From positions 1 through 39,476 of the forward strand of contig SZYA01000079.1 in the NCBI GenBank assembly GCA_005843815.1: 39,476 nt of DNA, written 5' to 3'. The stretch comes from Chlorobium sp. (GTDB taxonomy: Bacteria; Bacteroidota; Chlorobiia; Chlorobiales; Chlorobiaceae). Positions 1 through 8,443 of the stretch are shown here, one piece after another. The stretch's first letter is position 1, and each line of letters opens with the position of its first letter. The translations under genes and the position numbers were made by a program. The notes beneath the pieces are model-generated. The model did not search any database, was not told the origin of the DNA, and saw only the letters and a program-made list of their open reading frames with translations.

Positions 1-1
1 T

Positions 2-328
2 TTTGCGAGCATCGCCTATAACAATTACACCAACAACGATATTGAGCGTTACGAGGGCTTTTATGCCAGCGTACTCTATGCCTTTTTTGCCAGCTTCGGG
101 GTGGTCATCATTGCCGAGGATGTGAGCAACAAGGGAAGAGTTGACTTGACGCTGCAGGTCGACGGGAGAACCTTTCTCTTTGAATTCAAGGTGAGCGACG
201 GGGAGCCACTTGAGCAGATGAAGAGGATGAAGTACTACGAGAAATATGCAGGGGAACGCTATCTGATTGGTATTGTCTTCGACCCGAAGGAGAGAAACGT
301 CAGCAGGTTTGAGGTTGAGAGGGTGTGA
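2..328 (+). CDS. AAA-ATPase/PD-(D/E)XK nuclease-like protein, C-terminal part (5' truncated by window edge)
   Basis: The frame is open from base 2, so the gene starts outside the window. About 108 residues remain. They read as the C-terminal PD-(D/E)XK nuclease-like domain (PDDEXK_9 type) that follows an AAA-ATPase-like domain in a family very common in Chlorobi and Bacteroidetes. Visible marks are the start of the domain with Y-E-G-F-Y-A-S-V, the Asp of G-R-V-D-L-T, and the F-E-F-K-V segment carrying the E-x-K pair. The ending with Y-L-I-G-I-V-F-D is typical of the family, so the 3' end is probably intact. The cellular role is unknown; a defence or mobile-element link is only conjecture. The family call is fairly safe. 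Whether the full gene is intact cannot be seen. Confidence 0.75.
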   Translation, partial: FASIAYNNYTNNDIERYEGFYASVLYAFFASFGVVIIAEDVSNKGRVDLTLQVDGRTFLFEFKVSDGEPLEQMKRMKYYEKYAGERYLIGIVFDPKERNVSRFEVERV

Positions 329-481
329 CGCCCAGTGTACTTCGTAATAAGGCGACTACACCAGGCCGCTTCTGCATCGTCAATATGACCGCCTGAGTAA
401 AGGTCTGTAGTGAGTTTGCCTGTGTTGTTCGTCGTGTGGCCGAGGCTGCCCGACTGATGATAGAGAGAAAGCATTAAAAAT

Positions 482-1459
482 ATGGAGTTATCGATTTTGA
501 ACAAGATATACATAGCAGGACATCGAGGTATGGCTGGGTCAGCAATTTTGCGGAATCTTCAGGCCAAAGGGGTTGGAGCAAAGGATGTTGTTGTCAGAAC
601 ACACAAGGAGCTTGACCTGACCAACCAGTCAGCCGTTCGTTCATTCTTTCAGCAGGAGAAGCTTGATCAAGTCTATCTGGCAGCGGCCAAAGTGGGAGGT
701 ATTTATGCCAACAACACTTATCCGGCAGAGTTTATCTACCAGAACCTGATGGTAGAGGCGAACGTCATCCATGAGGCATGGCAGGCTGGTGTCAAAAAAC
801 TCTTGTTCCTGGGCTCAAGCTGCATCTATCCCAAGCTGGCTCCACAGCCCATGAGCGAAAGAGCCCTGTTGACCGGTACGCTTGAGTCAACCAATGAGCC
901 CTATGCAATTGCCAAAATTGCAGGCATCAAACTGTGTGAAAGCTACAACCGCCAATATGGCACTGACTACCGGAGTGTTATGCCCACCAATCTCTACGGC
1001 ATCGGAGACAATTATCATCCAGAAAACAGCCACGTTATTCCAGCTCTGATACGTCGTGTTTATGAAGCGAAAAGCAAGAGCGCTTCTGTCGTGACTATTT
1101 GGGGGACTGGGAGACCTCGTCGTGAGTTTCTGTATATCGATGATATGGCTGCGGCTTGTGTTCATGTCATGAATTTGGATCAGGAGAGCTATAACGGGTA
1201 TACCACACCAATGCAAAGCCACGTTAACGTCGGCTCAGGCGAGGATATTACCATTAAAGAGCTGGCGCTGACCATCGCAAAGGTTATCGGCTACCGGGGT
1301 AGCATAGAATTTGACCCCACGAAACCCGATGGTACTCCAAGAAAACTGATGGACAGCACCCGCCTCAACAACCTTGGGTGGCAAGCCAGTGTCTCACTTG
1401 AAGCGGGAGTGCAGCTTGCCTACAGCGATTTTTTGAAAAACCATACCAATGCACAATGA
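482..1459 (+). CDS. fcl: GDP-L-fucose synthase
   Basis: A 325-residue short-chain dehydrogenase of the extended type that performs the epimerase and NADPH-dependent reductase steps from GDP-4-keto-6-deoxymannose to GDP-L-fucose in the cytoplasm. The nucleotide-binding loop A-G-H-R-G-M-A-G lies at residues 12-19. The catalytic Ser is in G-S-S-C-I-Y-P (about 111-117) and the Y-x-x-x-K pair is Tyr141/Lys145. Length matches the family. The start at 482 is the only one that keeps the whole Rossmann strand, although its ribosome binding site is weak. The stop overlaps the gmd start as ATGA, so the two genes are translationally coupled. The product feeds cell-surface polysaccharide synthesis. The gene order is fcl then gmd. 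Confidence 0.95.
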   Translation: MELSILNKIYIAGHRGMAGSAILRNLQAKGVGAKDVVVRTHKELDLTNQSAVRSFFQQEKLDQVYLAAAKVGGIYANNTYPAEFIYQNLMVEANVIHEAWQAGVKKLLFLGSSCIYPKLAPQPMSERALLTGTLESTNEPYAIAKIAGIKLCESYNRQYGTDYRSVMPTNLYGIGDNYHPENSHVIPALIRRVYEAKSKSASVVTIWGTGRPRREFLYIDDMAAACVHVMNLDQESYNGYTTPMQSHVNVGSGEDITIKELALTIAKVIGYRGSIEFDPTKPDGTPRKLMDSTRLNNLGWQASVSLEAGVQLAYSDFLKNHTNAQ

Positions 1460-2601
1460 AAGTTGCCCTTATTACCGGAATTACAGGTCAGGATGGATCC
1501 TATCTGGCCGAATTTCTGCTTGAAAAAGGTTACGAAGTACACGGCATAAAACGCCGGGCAAGTAGTCTGAATACCCAACGGATAGATCATCTCTACCGTG
1601 ATCGCCACGATATCGAAAAAGAGTCAGCACCCAGCACTCAGCACCAAGCACTCTATTTGCATTATGGCGACTTGACCGACAGCAGTAACTTGACCCGCAT
1701 TATTGCTGAAGTGCAGCCTGATGAAGTCTATAACCTCGGTGCGCAAAGCCATGTTGCGGTCAGCTTTGAGTCACCTGAATATACGGCTGATGTTGATGGC
1801 ATGGGTACGTTGCGCCTGCTTGAGGCTATCCGTTTTCTTGGGTTGGAAAAGAAAACAAGATTTTACCAGGCATCAACCTCAGAACTTTACGGTCTGGTAC
1901 AGGAGATTCCTCAGCGGGAGTCAACACCATTCTACCCCCGCAGCCCTTATGCTGTTGCCAAGCTTTACGCCTACTGGATCACGGTCAACTATCGTGAAGC
2001 CTATGGCATGTATGCCTGCAATGGCATTCTCTTCAACCACGAATCATCGCGTCGCGGTGAAACGTTTGTGACCCGTAAAATCACTCGCAGTCTTGCCAAC
2101 ATCTCGCAGGGGCTTGAAGAGTGCCTCTATATCGGCAACATGAACGCCCTTCGCGACTGGGGTCATGCCAAAGATTACGTCCGCATGCAGTGGATGATGC
2201 TCCAGCAGGAGGAGCCGAAAGACTACGTTATTGCCACCGGTGTTCAATACACGGTGCGCCAGTTTATTGAGAAAGCCGCACAACAGCTCGGCATAACCAT
2301 TCGTTGGGAAGGGGTGGCTCTGCAAGAGGTTGGCACTATTGCCGCTATCAACTCTCCCCATGCTTACCCATCGCTGAGCCTCGGGCAAAGTATTGTTCGG
2401 ATCGATCCGAGGTACTTCCGTCCCGCAGAGGTAGAGACCCTGCTTGGTGACCCTGCGAAAGCGAAAGCCGACCTCGGTTGGATCCCCGAAATAACCCTCG
2501 ACAAGATGGTTGCCGAAATGGTAGACCACGATCTTGACCTCGCAAAACGGCACGCCCTCCTCAAAGCCAATGGCTACAACGTTGATGTGAGTAAAGAGTA
2601 G
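1456..2601 (+). CDS. gmd: GDP-mannose 4,6-dehydratase
   Basis: A 381-residue enzyme that converts GDP-mannose to GDP-4-keto-6-deoxymannose, the substrate of the upstream Fcl enzyme. The NADP-binding motif T-G-I-T-G-Q-D-G is at residues 7-14. The catalytic Thr141 and Glu143 sit in S-T-S-E-L-Y-G, and the Tyr165/Lys169 pair is present. The ATG overlaps the fcl stop (ATGA). An oddity is a ten-residue insertion at about residues 57-66, between the R-I-D-H loop and L-H-Y-G-D-L-T-D-S. It is encoded by four copies of a heptanucleotide (listed separately), and most GMDs are shorter there. The loop lies near the cofactor-binding and tetramer region in known GMDs, so function is probably kept but is worth noting. 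Confidence 0.96.
   Translation: MKVALITGITGQDGSYLAEFLLEKGYEVHGIKRRASSLNTQRIDHLYRDRHDIEKESAPSTQHQALYLHYGDLTDSSNLTRIIAEVQPDEVYNLGAQSHVAVSFESPEYTADVDGMGTLRLLEAIRFLGLEKKTRFYQASTSELYGLVQEIPQRESTPFYPRSPYAVAKLYAYWITVNYREAYGMYACNGILFNHESSRRGETFVTRKITRSLANISQGLEECLYIGNMNALRDWGHAKDYVRMQWMMLQQEEPKDYVIATGVQYTVRQFIEKAAQQLGITIRWEGVALQEVGTIAAINSPHAYPSLSLGQSIVRIDPRYFRPAEVETLLGDPAKAKADLGWIPEITLDKMVAEMVDHDLDLAKRHALLKANGYNVDVSKE
1625..1652 (+). repeat. Heptanucleotide tandem repeat, four units, inside gmd
   Basis: Four consecutive 7-base units read CAGCACC, CAGCACT, CAGCACC and AAGCACT, consensus (C/A)AGCAC(C/T). The array is 28 bases, so copy-number change would shift the gmd frame. It encodes residues 57-66 of GMD, a loop that is normally shorter. 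The form resembles the short tandemly repeated heptamers known in cyanobacteria and other bacteria. A second four-unit heptamer with a different sequence lies at 27785-27812. Confidence 0.85.
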
Positions 2602-2661
2602 TCTTTCTCACCCAAGATATCCTCCACATTCCGAATAAAATCTGCCAGCAAATCCCCTGAT

Positions 2662-2717
2662 AGGGGCGTATTGCATACGCCCCTCACATTCCCGGGAACG
2701 CCGAGCTCCAGCTCGGC
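2662..2717. repeat. REP-like palindromic element (two hairpins)
   Basis: Two perfect GC-rich inverted repeats lie close together in the 268-base gap after gmd. The first has a 10-bp stem, AGGGGCGTAT at 2662-2671 and ATACGCCCCT at 2675-2684, with a TGC loop. The second has an 8-bp stem, GCCGAGCT at 2700-2707 and AGCTCGGC at 2710-2717, with a two-base loop. A CCCGGG palindrome sits between them. Neither is followed by a T-run, so they are not typical terminators, although they could slow transcription after gmd. The style matches dispersed REP elements. Further on, the string AGCCCGTAT occurs twice, near 2752 and 2788. The rest of the gap shows nothing recognisable. Confidence 0.6.
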
Positions 2718-2869
2718 AGAAAAAGAGAACCATATTTGGTGAGTAGTCCGCCAGCCCGTATACTCCGCTCACTGAGTAGGGCGTAAGCCCGTATCGAAGT
2801 GTTTCTGTCAAAAAGTATTATATTCTGTTATGGAGTAAAAAAAATGTGCGAGTTACAAAGAGGTTGACA

Positions 2870-3223
2870 ATGAAAAAGCTGCCAATAGGGATACAGACGT
2901 TCAGTAAAATAATCGAAGGTGATTACCTCTACATCGATAAAACGGAGATTGCCCGTAACCTGATCAACAACTTTAAATATGTCTTTCTGTCGCGACCCCC
3001 TCGATTCGGCAAAAGCGTGTTCCTCGACACGCTAAAAAATATTTTTGAGGGCTGAAGCTTGAACAATGGGCAAGGAAAAAATTCCGAATGGCTTCACAGA
3101 GAAAGTAAAGAGATGCTCAAGGTTTATGTCCCTAATTTCCCCTATAAAATTCTTTATTCGGTAGAAGAATGCCTGAAAATCCGAGAACAATCGGTTGAAC
3201 ACTATCTCAGGCTACGCTATTGA
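2870..3223 (+). pseudogene. AAA-ATPase-like protein, N-terminal remnant with in-frame stop
   Basis: Starting at the ATG at 2870, preceded by an AGAGG ribosome-binding match, the frame gives 61 residues. These are the N-terminus of the same AAA-ATPase-like family whose C-terminus lies at 2-328. It opens M-K-K-L-P-I-G-I-Q, has the Y-I-D-K-T motif, and a Walker A of form R-P-P-R-F-G-K-S. Full members are about 500 residues. A TGA at 3053-3055 ends it. The same frame stays open after this TGA to 3223, but the further 55 codons no longer resemble the family. A short F-P-Y-K-I-L-Y-S-V-E-E stretch is faintly ParE-like, which is not a safe call. The tail overlaps the last codons of the ABC transporter gene on the other strand. 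This is a decayed copy. Confidence 0.7.
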
Positions 3224-4963
3224 AAGTATCTCCTCCTCCAGCAACTGCTGTTTATACAGTTCAGCGTAGAGGTGTTTCTGCTGCAAGAGCTCCTCGTGGG
3301 TGCCACTCTCAACAATGGCCCCTTCTTTCAGCACCACAATGCGGTCACAGTTTTTGACCGTGGAGATTCGATGGCTGATCAGCAGAATGGTGGTATTGGG
3401 AAGTTTTTGCAGGAGTGCCTCAAAGATACGGGCTTCGGTGTCGGTGTCAACGGCAGAAAGGGCATCGTCAAGGATGAGAAGGCGGGGCTTCCAGGCAATG
3501 GCTCTGGCAATGCACGCTCTCTGTTTCTGTCCGCCGGAGAGGTTGATCCCTTTTTCGCCCAGCATTGTTTCGAAGCCGTCAGGGAAATCTTCAATGTCAT
3601 CATGAAGCATGGCGATTCTGCTTGCATCGATGACCGATTCAGCCTCTTCATCGCGGCTGCCCCAGTTGATGTTGTGGGCGATGGTGTCGGAAAAGAGAAA
3701 GTTTACCTGGGGGACAAAGCCGACGAGCTCTCTCAATGTGGTGATTGGAATGCTTTGGATGTTGAGGCCGTCAAGCAGTATGGAGCCCTCAACCGGTAGG
3801 TAGAGTCGTGGTATCAGGTTGACCAGAGTTGTTTTGCCTGAGCCAGTTGCCCCGACGATTGCCACTTTTGAGCCAGCGGCTATGTTGAGTGTGATGTTGT
3901 TCAGAACAGGATTTTTCTCATGGCCGGGATAGTGAAAGCGAACATTACGGAAAGAGAGGGCGGCTGGAAAGGAGTTAATATCAACATACTCCCTCTTCAG
4001 TTCGGAGATATCCGGTTTTATGCTGAATATTTCGTTCAGTCGTACCTGGGCTGAGGCGGCTCTCTGGATAATACTGGTGACCCACCCGATGGAGATGATT
4101 GGCCAGCTCAGCATTGAAACATAGACAATAAATTCTGCGATGCCTCCAACCGTCATGCTTCCTTCAATAACGTTGATACCTCCAACCCAGACAACAGGGA
4201 TAAGCGAAAAGGCGGTCATGGAGGTGAGAAAGGCAAAAAAGAGCGCTTGCAGTTTTCCGAGTGAAAGATTTTTGCGGTAGTATTCCTTATTGAGGGATGC
4301 AAACCGCTCAATTTCGAAGGATTCGCGAGTGTAGCTTTTGACGACTCTGATGCCGGAGAGATTTTCCTGTACCAGATTAGTTATGGCTGCGTAGCTCTCC
4401 TGAATGCTTTTCGACCGTTTTTGCATAGAGCTGCCGATTTTATAGACGGAATAGCTCAGAATGGGTGCGGGGAGCAGGGCGAAAAGGGTGAGTTTCGGAG
4501 AGATGGCAACCATGGCGACAAGTGCAAAAACAAGTCGGAAGAGGGTATTGAGGGAGTACATGATGCCGGGGCCGAGGAACTCTCTGATGGCATTCAGGTC
4601 GTTGGTGCCTCTGGAGATAAGTTCGCCAGTGCTTGTGGTATTGTAAAACCGCCTTGGCAAGCTTTGAAGGTGTTGGTAATAGTCGTTTTTCAGATCAAAT
4701 TCAATGTGCCGTGATGCTACAATAATGTTCTGCCGGACAAGAAAGAGAAAGTAGCCACTCAGCAGTGCGAAGAGAAAATAGAGGCCGGTATCGCGGAGCA
4801 CCTCCACAAGGACGAATGGACGACTCATGGTGTCGATGGCAAGTCCGATATATTTTGGAGCGATGACGGCAAAGAGGTTGGTCAGAATGATAAAGAAAAA
4901 GCCTGACAAGAGATTTTTTTTATACCTTGAGAGATAAGGTTTGAGGCTGAGAAGATTTTTCAT
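3212..4963 (-). CDS. ABC transporter, fused membrane and ATPase domains (MsbA/LmrA-like exporter)
   Basis: A 583-residue half-transporter. Residues 1-305 form a six-helix type I exporter domain, with clear hydrophobic segments near 19-40, 61-77, 140-175 and 250-290. The rest is the nucleotide-binding domain: Walker A G-A-T-G-S-G-K-T at 371-378, Q-loop near 418, signature L-S-G-G-Q at 475-479, Walker B L-L-I-L-D-D at 495-500, and switch His531. All catalytic residues are present. It would act as a homodimer, or as a heterodimer with a partner not in the window, exporting lipid, peptide or drug substrates. The substrate cannot be read from sequence. The gene stands alone. Its 3' end meets the decayed AAA remnant, and its 5' end faces the divergent merR-type gene across 79 bases. 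Confidence 0.93.
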   Translation of the reverse strand: MKNLLSLKPYLSRYKKNLLSGFFFIILTNLFAVIAPKYIGLAIDTMSRPFVLVEVLRDTGLYFLFALLSGYFLFLVRQNIIVASRHIEFDLKNDYYQHLQSLPRRFYNTTSTGELISRGTNDLNAIREFLGPGIMYSLNTLFRLVFALVAMVAISPKLTLFALLPAPILSYSVYKIGSSMQKRSKSIQESYAAITNLVQENLSGIRVVKSYTRESFEIERFASLNKEYYRKNLSLGKLQALFFAFLTSMTAFSLIPVVWVGGINVIEGSMTVGGIAEFIVYVSMLSWPIISIGWVTSIIQRAASAQVRLNEIFSIKPDISELKREYVDINSFPAALSFRNVRFHYPGHEKNPVLNNITLNIAAGSKVAIVGATGSGKTTLVNLIPRLYLPVEGSILLDGLNIQSIPITTLRELVGFVPQVNFLFSDTIAHNINWGSRDEEAESVIDASRIAMLHDDIEDFPDGFETMLGEKGINLSGGQKQRACIARAIAWKPRLLILDDALSAVDTDTEARIFEALLQKLPNTTILLISHRISTVKNCDRIVVLKEGAIVESGTHEELLQQKHLYAELYKQQLLEEEILSIA

Positions 4964-5042
4964 ACGTCATAAGTTTTTGAAGTGACTGTAGTAATCTATC
5001 ATAAGAACAGGGAAAACAAAATTTCATACGGGCAACACTGTT

Positions 5043-5444
5043 ATGGCATTTGATTCAACGAAGAGTTATTACTCGATCAGTGAGGTGACCAAAATCGCAG
5101 GGATACCTGCTTACCTGCTTCGGTACTGGGAGGGTTTTTTTAATGAGCTGACTCCGGCGCGGGATACGCGCGGTAACAGACGATACACAAACCGCGATAT
5201 TGCCATGGTACTCAATATCAAGGATCTGGTCTATGAGAAGGGGTACAAGCTTGGCAAGGCGAGTGAAATTGTGAAGGGCAAGCCAAAGGATAGTGATGAT
5301 GACCATAAAACCACAGAGATTCTCAAGTTGCGGAAACAGATTGGCAATGAGAAGAGTCGTCAAAGTGTCGTTGATGAACGTCGCACGCTGCTGTTGAAGG
5401 AGATCAAGGTGGAGATTGAGGATATTCTCCAGTTGCTTGGATAG
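5043..5444 (+). CDS. MerR-family transcriptional regulator
   Basis: A 133-residue protein with an N-terminal MerR winged-helix domain at about residues 10-75: Y-S-I-S-E-V-T-K-I-A-G-I recognition region, L-R-Y-W-E turn, and the R-G-N-R-R-Y-T wing. The C-terminal part, about 90-133, is Lys/Glu-rich and likely a dimerising coiled coil. There is no metal-binding Cys cluster and no drug-binding domain, so the effector is unknown. It resembles the short MerR proteins common next to housekeeping genes in Bacteroidetes/Chlorobi. It is divergent from the ABC exporter and convergent with fmoA, with which it shares a terminator. Regulation of either neighbour is conjecture. Confidence 0.9.
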   Translation: MAFDSTKSYYSISEVTKIAGIPAYLLRYWEGFFNELTPARDTRGNRRYTNRDIAMVLNIKDLVYEKGYKLGKASEIVKGKPKDSDDDHKTTEILKLRKQIGNEKSRQSVVDERRTLLLKEIKVEIEDILQLLG

Positions 5445-5472
5445 AAGGGTTATTAAGGGGACTGCAAGGACA

Positions 5473-5510
5473 ACAACAAAAAAACCGGTTTTCACCGGTT
5501 TTTTTGTTGT
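5473..5510. terminator. Bidirectional intrinsic terminator between the MerR gene and fmoA
   Basis: A perfect 17-bp inverted repeat, ACAACAAAAAAACCGGT at 5473-5489 and its complement at 5494-5510, with a TTTC loop. The A7 and T7 tracts supply a U-run on both strands, so it can end transcripts from either side. It lies 28 bases past the merR-type stop and 14 bases past the fmoA stop. Confidence 0.9.
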
Positions 5511-5524
5511 AATCAACCACTTCG

Positions 5525-6625
5525 TTACTGAGCGTACAGCACTTCAAACTGTCCGGTACCACCCTTGCAGACATGCTCAACCCAGCGGCCATAAGCGCCA
5601 CCGCTCCAGCGATACTCTTCAAGGTTTTGTGAACGGAACTGAGGCGCGGCATAGCGCACCTTGTAACCCTTTGGTACGACAATCTTCAACTGCGAATCGA
5701 CCGTAAAGTCATTCAGTTTTCCGACCATGCCGTGATGTACAAGAGGGATCAGCGGATGGTTCAGGATTCTGCGGAGTCCACCGCCGGCATCTACTGATAC
5801 ACCAGGGAACTCACCGTCAACCTTCACTTCGATGCCCTGTGAATCTGAGCGGAATGCAGCTTCAACCGATGCTGGTTTGGTCAGCTTGTCAGCAGGGAAG
5901 AGCTCTGCCCAGCGTGCAATAGAATCGACAATGCCGGATCCGCCGTGGGAGAAGCGCCATCTGGTCACTCCGACAGGCCCTTTTTCTCCGCTCTGGGTGC
6001 CGATGCTGTTGACCTCAATTTTCGAAATTCTCTGTCCGCCTTCGTTGAGTGCGGTAAAAGCAGGTCCGATAAACCACAATTCACGAATCCAGTCATTGAA
6101 TGAGCCGGTTGACTGCATTGCCCGAAGAGTGTTTTCCCATGTGTCAATAACGTCATTATTGTCAAGTGGAACCTTCATGATGATGTCGTGGAACTGACGA
6201 CCCTGCAGGTAGATTGGATTGGGGACATTTCTCTTGACCGCGTCTGAGCGATAGTAGAAGATGTTGACAACTGAACCTTCAAAGGAGAATGAGTGGGAGA
6301 AGTCGCCAACGGTAACCGACCCTTCACCGACACAGATTCTTCTCTCTTTGGTTTCATTGGCAATATCAGCCTCAACAACCAACTTGCTTTTTGTGCTGTC
6401 TACAATGGACTCAATAACAGCCGAGAATCTTACGAAACCCTTTGCCGGATCGAGAGGTTTCACATTGATCTTGATGTTGCAGTCCGCAGGTAACAAAGGC
6501 AATGCCGGAGGCACGTTAATCTTTGCCCTGCATTTTACTTTGCCCCACGAGCTTGAACCACCCTCAAGCACGATCTCATAGTCGGAGTGTGCGGTTGTGG
6601 TGTCTTTAGTGCCGAAAAGAGCCAT
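5525..6625 (-). CDS. fmoA: Bacteriochlorophyll a protein (Fenna-Matthews-Olson protein)
   Basis: A 366-residue water-soluble antenna protein that binds bacteriochlorophyll a and carries excitation from the chlorosome baseplate to the type I reaction centre. It forms trimers on the cytoplasmic face of the inner membrane. The sequence reads throughout as FMO: start M-A-L-F-G-T-K-D, the S-Y/D-Y-E-I-V-L-E-G-G-S-S-S-W-G-K region, the central W-F-I-G-P-A and W-R-F-S-H-G-G segments, and the C-terminal E-Y-R-W-S-G-G-A-Y end. Length equals the family's. No signal peptide is seen, as expected. It has a strong ribosome binding site 8 bases before ATG and its own terminator, so it is probably a single-gene transcript. 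It is restricted to Chlorobiota and a few Acidobacteriota phototrophs, and is the best taxonomic marker here. Confidence 0.98.
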   Translation of the reverse strand: MALFGTKDTTTAHSDYEIVLEGGSSSWGKVKCRAKINVPPALPLLPADCNIKINVKPLDPAKGFVRFSAVIESIVDSTKSKLVVEADIANETKERRICVGEGSVTVGDFSHSFSFEGSVVNIFYYRSDAVKRNVPNPIYLQGRQFHDIIMKVPLDNNDVIDTWENTLRAMQSTGSFNDWIRELWFIGPAFTALNEGGQRISKIEVNSIGTQSGEKGPVGVTRWRFSHGGSGIVDSIARWAELFPADKLTKPASVEAAFRSDSQGIEVKVDGEFPGVSVDAGGGLRRILNHPLIPLVHHGMVGKLNDFTVDSQLKIVVPKGYKVRYAAPQFRSQNLEEYRWSGGAYGRWVEHVCKGGTGQFEVLYAQ

Positions 6626-6631
6626 AATGAG

Positions 6632-6640
6632 TTCTCCTTT
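6632..6640 (-). promoter_or_regulatory. Strong ribosome binding site of fmoA
   Basis: On the minus strand AAAGGAGAA ends 6 bases before the fmoA ATG (GGAG core 8 bases away). This is a near-perfect match to the anti-Shine-Dalgarno sequence, fitting an abundant antenna protein. Confidence 0.85.
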
Positions 6641-6870
6641 TTCTAATGGCGTTGAAATTGGATATTTTCAGGAAAAAAATTCACAGAATATGATTCCTCT
6701 TATGTAACAGGTTTGAACAAATTTAAAGAATAAAAATCAATAAATAAAGTAAAATATGTCCAGAGTGGTTTTCTGCTTGATTGAAATATCGTTTACTTTC
6801 AGCGATTCCCCACTCTTCGGCGATTTTTTTTATTTCCCCACCCCCTCACCGATAATTTTTTGACTGTTTT
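6641..6870. promoter_or_regulatory. Divergent fmoA/lnt control region
   Basis: This is an AT-rich, gene-free interval between two divergently transcribed genes, so it must hold promoters for both. On the minus strand there are several TTG-starting hexamers and A/T-rich -10-like strings (for example around 6700-6740), but none gives a convincing -35/-10 pair at 17-bp spacing. No known operator or riboswitch fold is recognised. Confidence 0.4.
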
Positions 6871-8442
6871 ATGACCCTTTTATTCCGGACAATTAACCAA
6901 CTGAGCCATTCTCGATATCGTGCCTCTCTGCTCAGTGGAGTGCTTCTTGGTGTATCATTTCCTTCCTATCCAGGTATCCGTCTCGAACTGCTTGCATGGG
7001 TTGCGCTGGTACCACTGCTTATCTCCCTTCGCTCGGTAGAGAAGGCCAGTGAGCTGTTTCGACGTGCATTTATTACCATGCTGCTTTTTTGTGTGATCAG
7101 TCTCTGGTGGGTCACTCTTGCAACGCTGCCCGGTGGTATTCTCACTATTCTGGCACAAGCATGTTTCATGACTCTGCCTCTTTTTGCCTTTTATCTGATC
7201 AAAAAACTGGCAAGCTATCTGTTTGCGCTCTTTTCACTGCCTTTTATCTGGGTTGCCTGGGAGTGGGCCTACATGCAGCAGGAGTTCTCATTAGGCTGGC
7301 TTACTTTCGGGAATTCACAGGCTAATCTGAATTTCATGATTCAGTATGCTGATATTACCGGTGTATGGGGAATAAGTTTTTGGCTGATATGGTTCAATGT
7401 ACTGGCGGTATTGGTGTTGATCGGCAGTCGCAGGGAGGCGCTTCGTCCTCTTCTCTTCATGGCCGTCATGGTTCTTCTCCCTCTGCTGTACTCCATGTTG
7501 CTTTTCTCTCGTGATGGAGCGGTTTCCACGGCGCAAGGTCAACTCAGGGTGACGCTTGTTCAGCCAAATATCGATCCTCATGGGAAATGGGTACGCAATA
7601 ACAGTGTTGACATAATGGAGCGGTATTACCGTATGACCAGGATCGCTGTTCGTGATAATCGACCTGATCTGGTCATCTGGCCTGAAACAGCGATTCCATT
7701 CTCCATTTTTGATTCAGACTACCTTTTTGATTTGCAACTTCTGCAGGGGGCGCTGCGACAGTGGCAGGTGCCCCTTTTGACCGGGCTTGTCGACGTTGTG
7801 CATAGCGGGGAGGGGGCGCATGGCGAGGCTTATAATGCATCCGTGCTGCTGGAGCCGGGCAACGGTGTGCCCTGGATTTATCACAAGATGCATCTGGTGC
7901 CATTTGCAGAGCGGGTGCCCTATGTTGAATATTTCCCATGGCTTGGAAATGCAACATTTTCGTTGTCAGGTATCAGGGGATGGGGAAAAGGGGGCGATGC
8001 TTCTGTCATGAAGCTCTCTTCCTCGCACGGAAAGATAGTTATTGCCAATATTATCTGTTATGAATCTATTTTTCCTGCTTTTGTGACGGAGTTTGTTCGT
8101 AAGGGAGCTCGAATGCTTACCCTCGTGACCAATGATGGATGGTACGCAACCTCTTATGGTCCTTATCAGCATCTGGCTATTGGCAGATTGCGCTGTATTG
8201 AAAACCGTCGTGCAATGGCGCGCTGTGCCAATACCGGCCTCACGGTTGTGCTTGATAAATTTGGAAGAACCATTTCTGAGATTCCTTGGTGGCAGGAGCA
8301 GACATTGACAGCTGATGTGCCCCTTGAAAGTACGCTTACGTTTTATACCTGCAACCCGGATCTCTTGCCGAAAGCAACCGTGCTGATTTCAGCGTTGTTG
8401 TTGCTAGTTGCTTTTTTGAGAAGAGAAGCCAAAACCTTGTAA
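6871..8442 (+). CDS. lnt: Apolipoprotein N-acyltransferase
   Basis: A 523-residue inner-membrane enzyme that adds the third acyl chain to the N-terminal Cys of lipoproteins, the last step before sorting to the outer membrane. About six transmembrane helices fill residues 20-215. The periplasmic nitrilase-like domain follows at about 225-500, then a final helix near 500-517. The catalytic triad is visible as Glu272 in W-P-E-T-A-I, Lys339 in Y-H-K-M-H-L-V-P-F-A-E, and Cys396 in I-I-C-Y-E-S. The start at 6871 puts the first helix at the normal distance. The stop is one base from the stop of the convergent sigma-54 activator. Presence fits a Gram-negative envelope. Confidence 0.94.
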   Translation: MTLLFRTINQLSHSRYRASLLSGVLLGVSFPSYPGIRLELLAWVALVPLLISLRSVEKASELFRRAFITMLLFCVISLWWVTLATLPGGILTILAQACFMTLPLFAFYLIKKLASYLFALFSLPFIWVAWEWAYMQQEFSLGWLTFGNSQANLNFMIQYADITGVWGISFWLIWFNVLAVLVLIGSRREALRPLLFMAVMVLLPLLYSMLLFSRDGAVSTAQGQLRVTLVQPNIDPHGKWVRNNSVDIMERYYRMTRIAVRDNRPDLVIWPETAIPFSIFDSDYLFDLQLLQGALRQWQVPLLTGLVDVVHSGEGAHGEAYNASVLLEPGNGVPWIYHKMHLVPFAERVPYVEYFPWLGNATFSLSGIRGWGKGGDASVMKLSSSHGKIVIANIICYESIFPAFVTEFVRKGARMLTLVTNDGWYATSYGPYQHLAIGRLRCIENRRAMARCANTGLTVVLDKFGRTISEIPWWQEQTLTADVPLESTLTFYTCNPDLLPKATVLISALLLLVAFLRREAKTL

Positions 8443-8443
8443 A

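Noticed and set aside
2608-2811. A 67-codon minus-strand frame after gmd
   Set aside because: It runs across the REP-like palindromes and shows no protein-family features.
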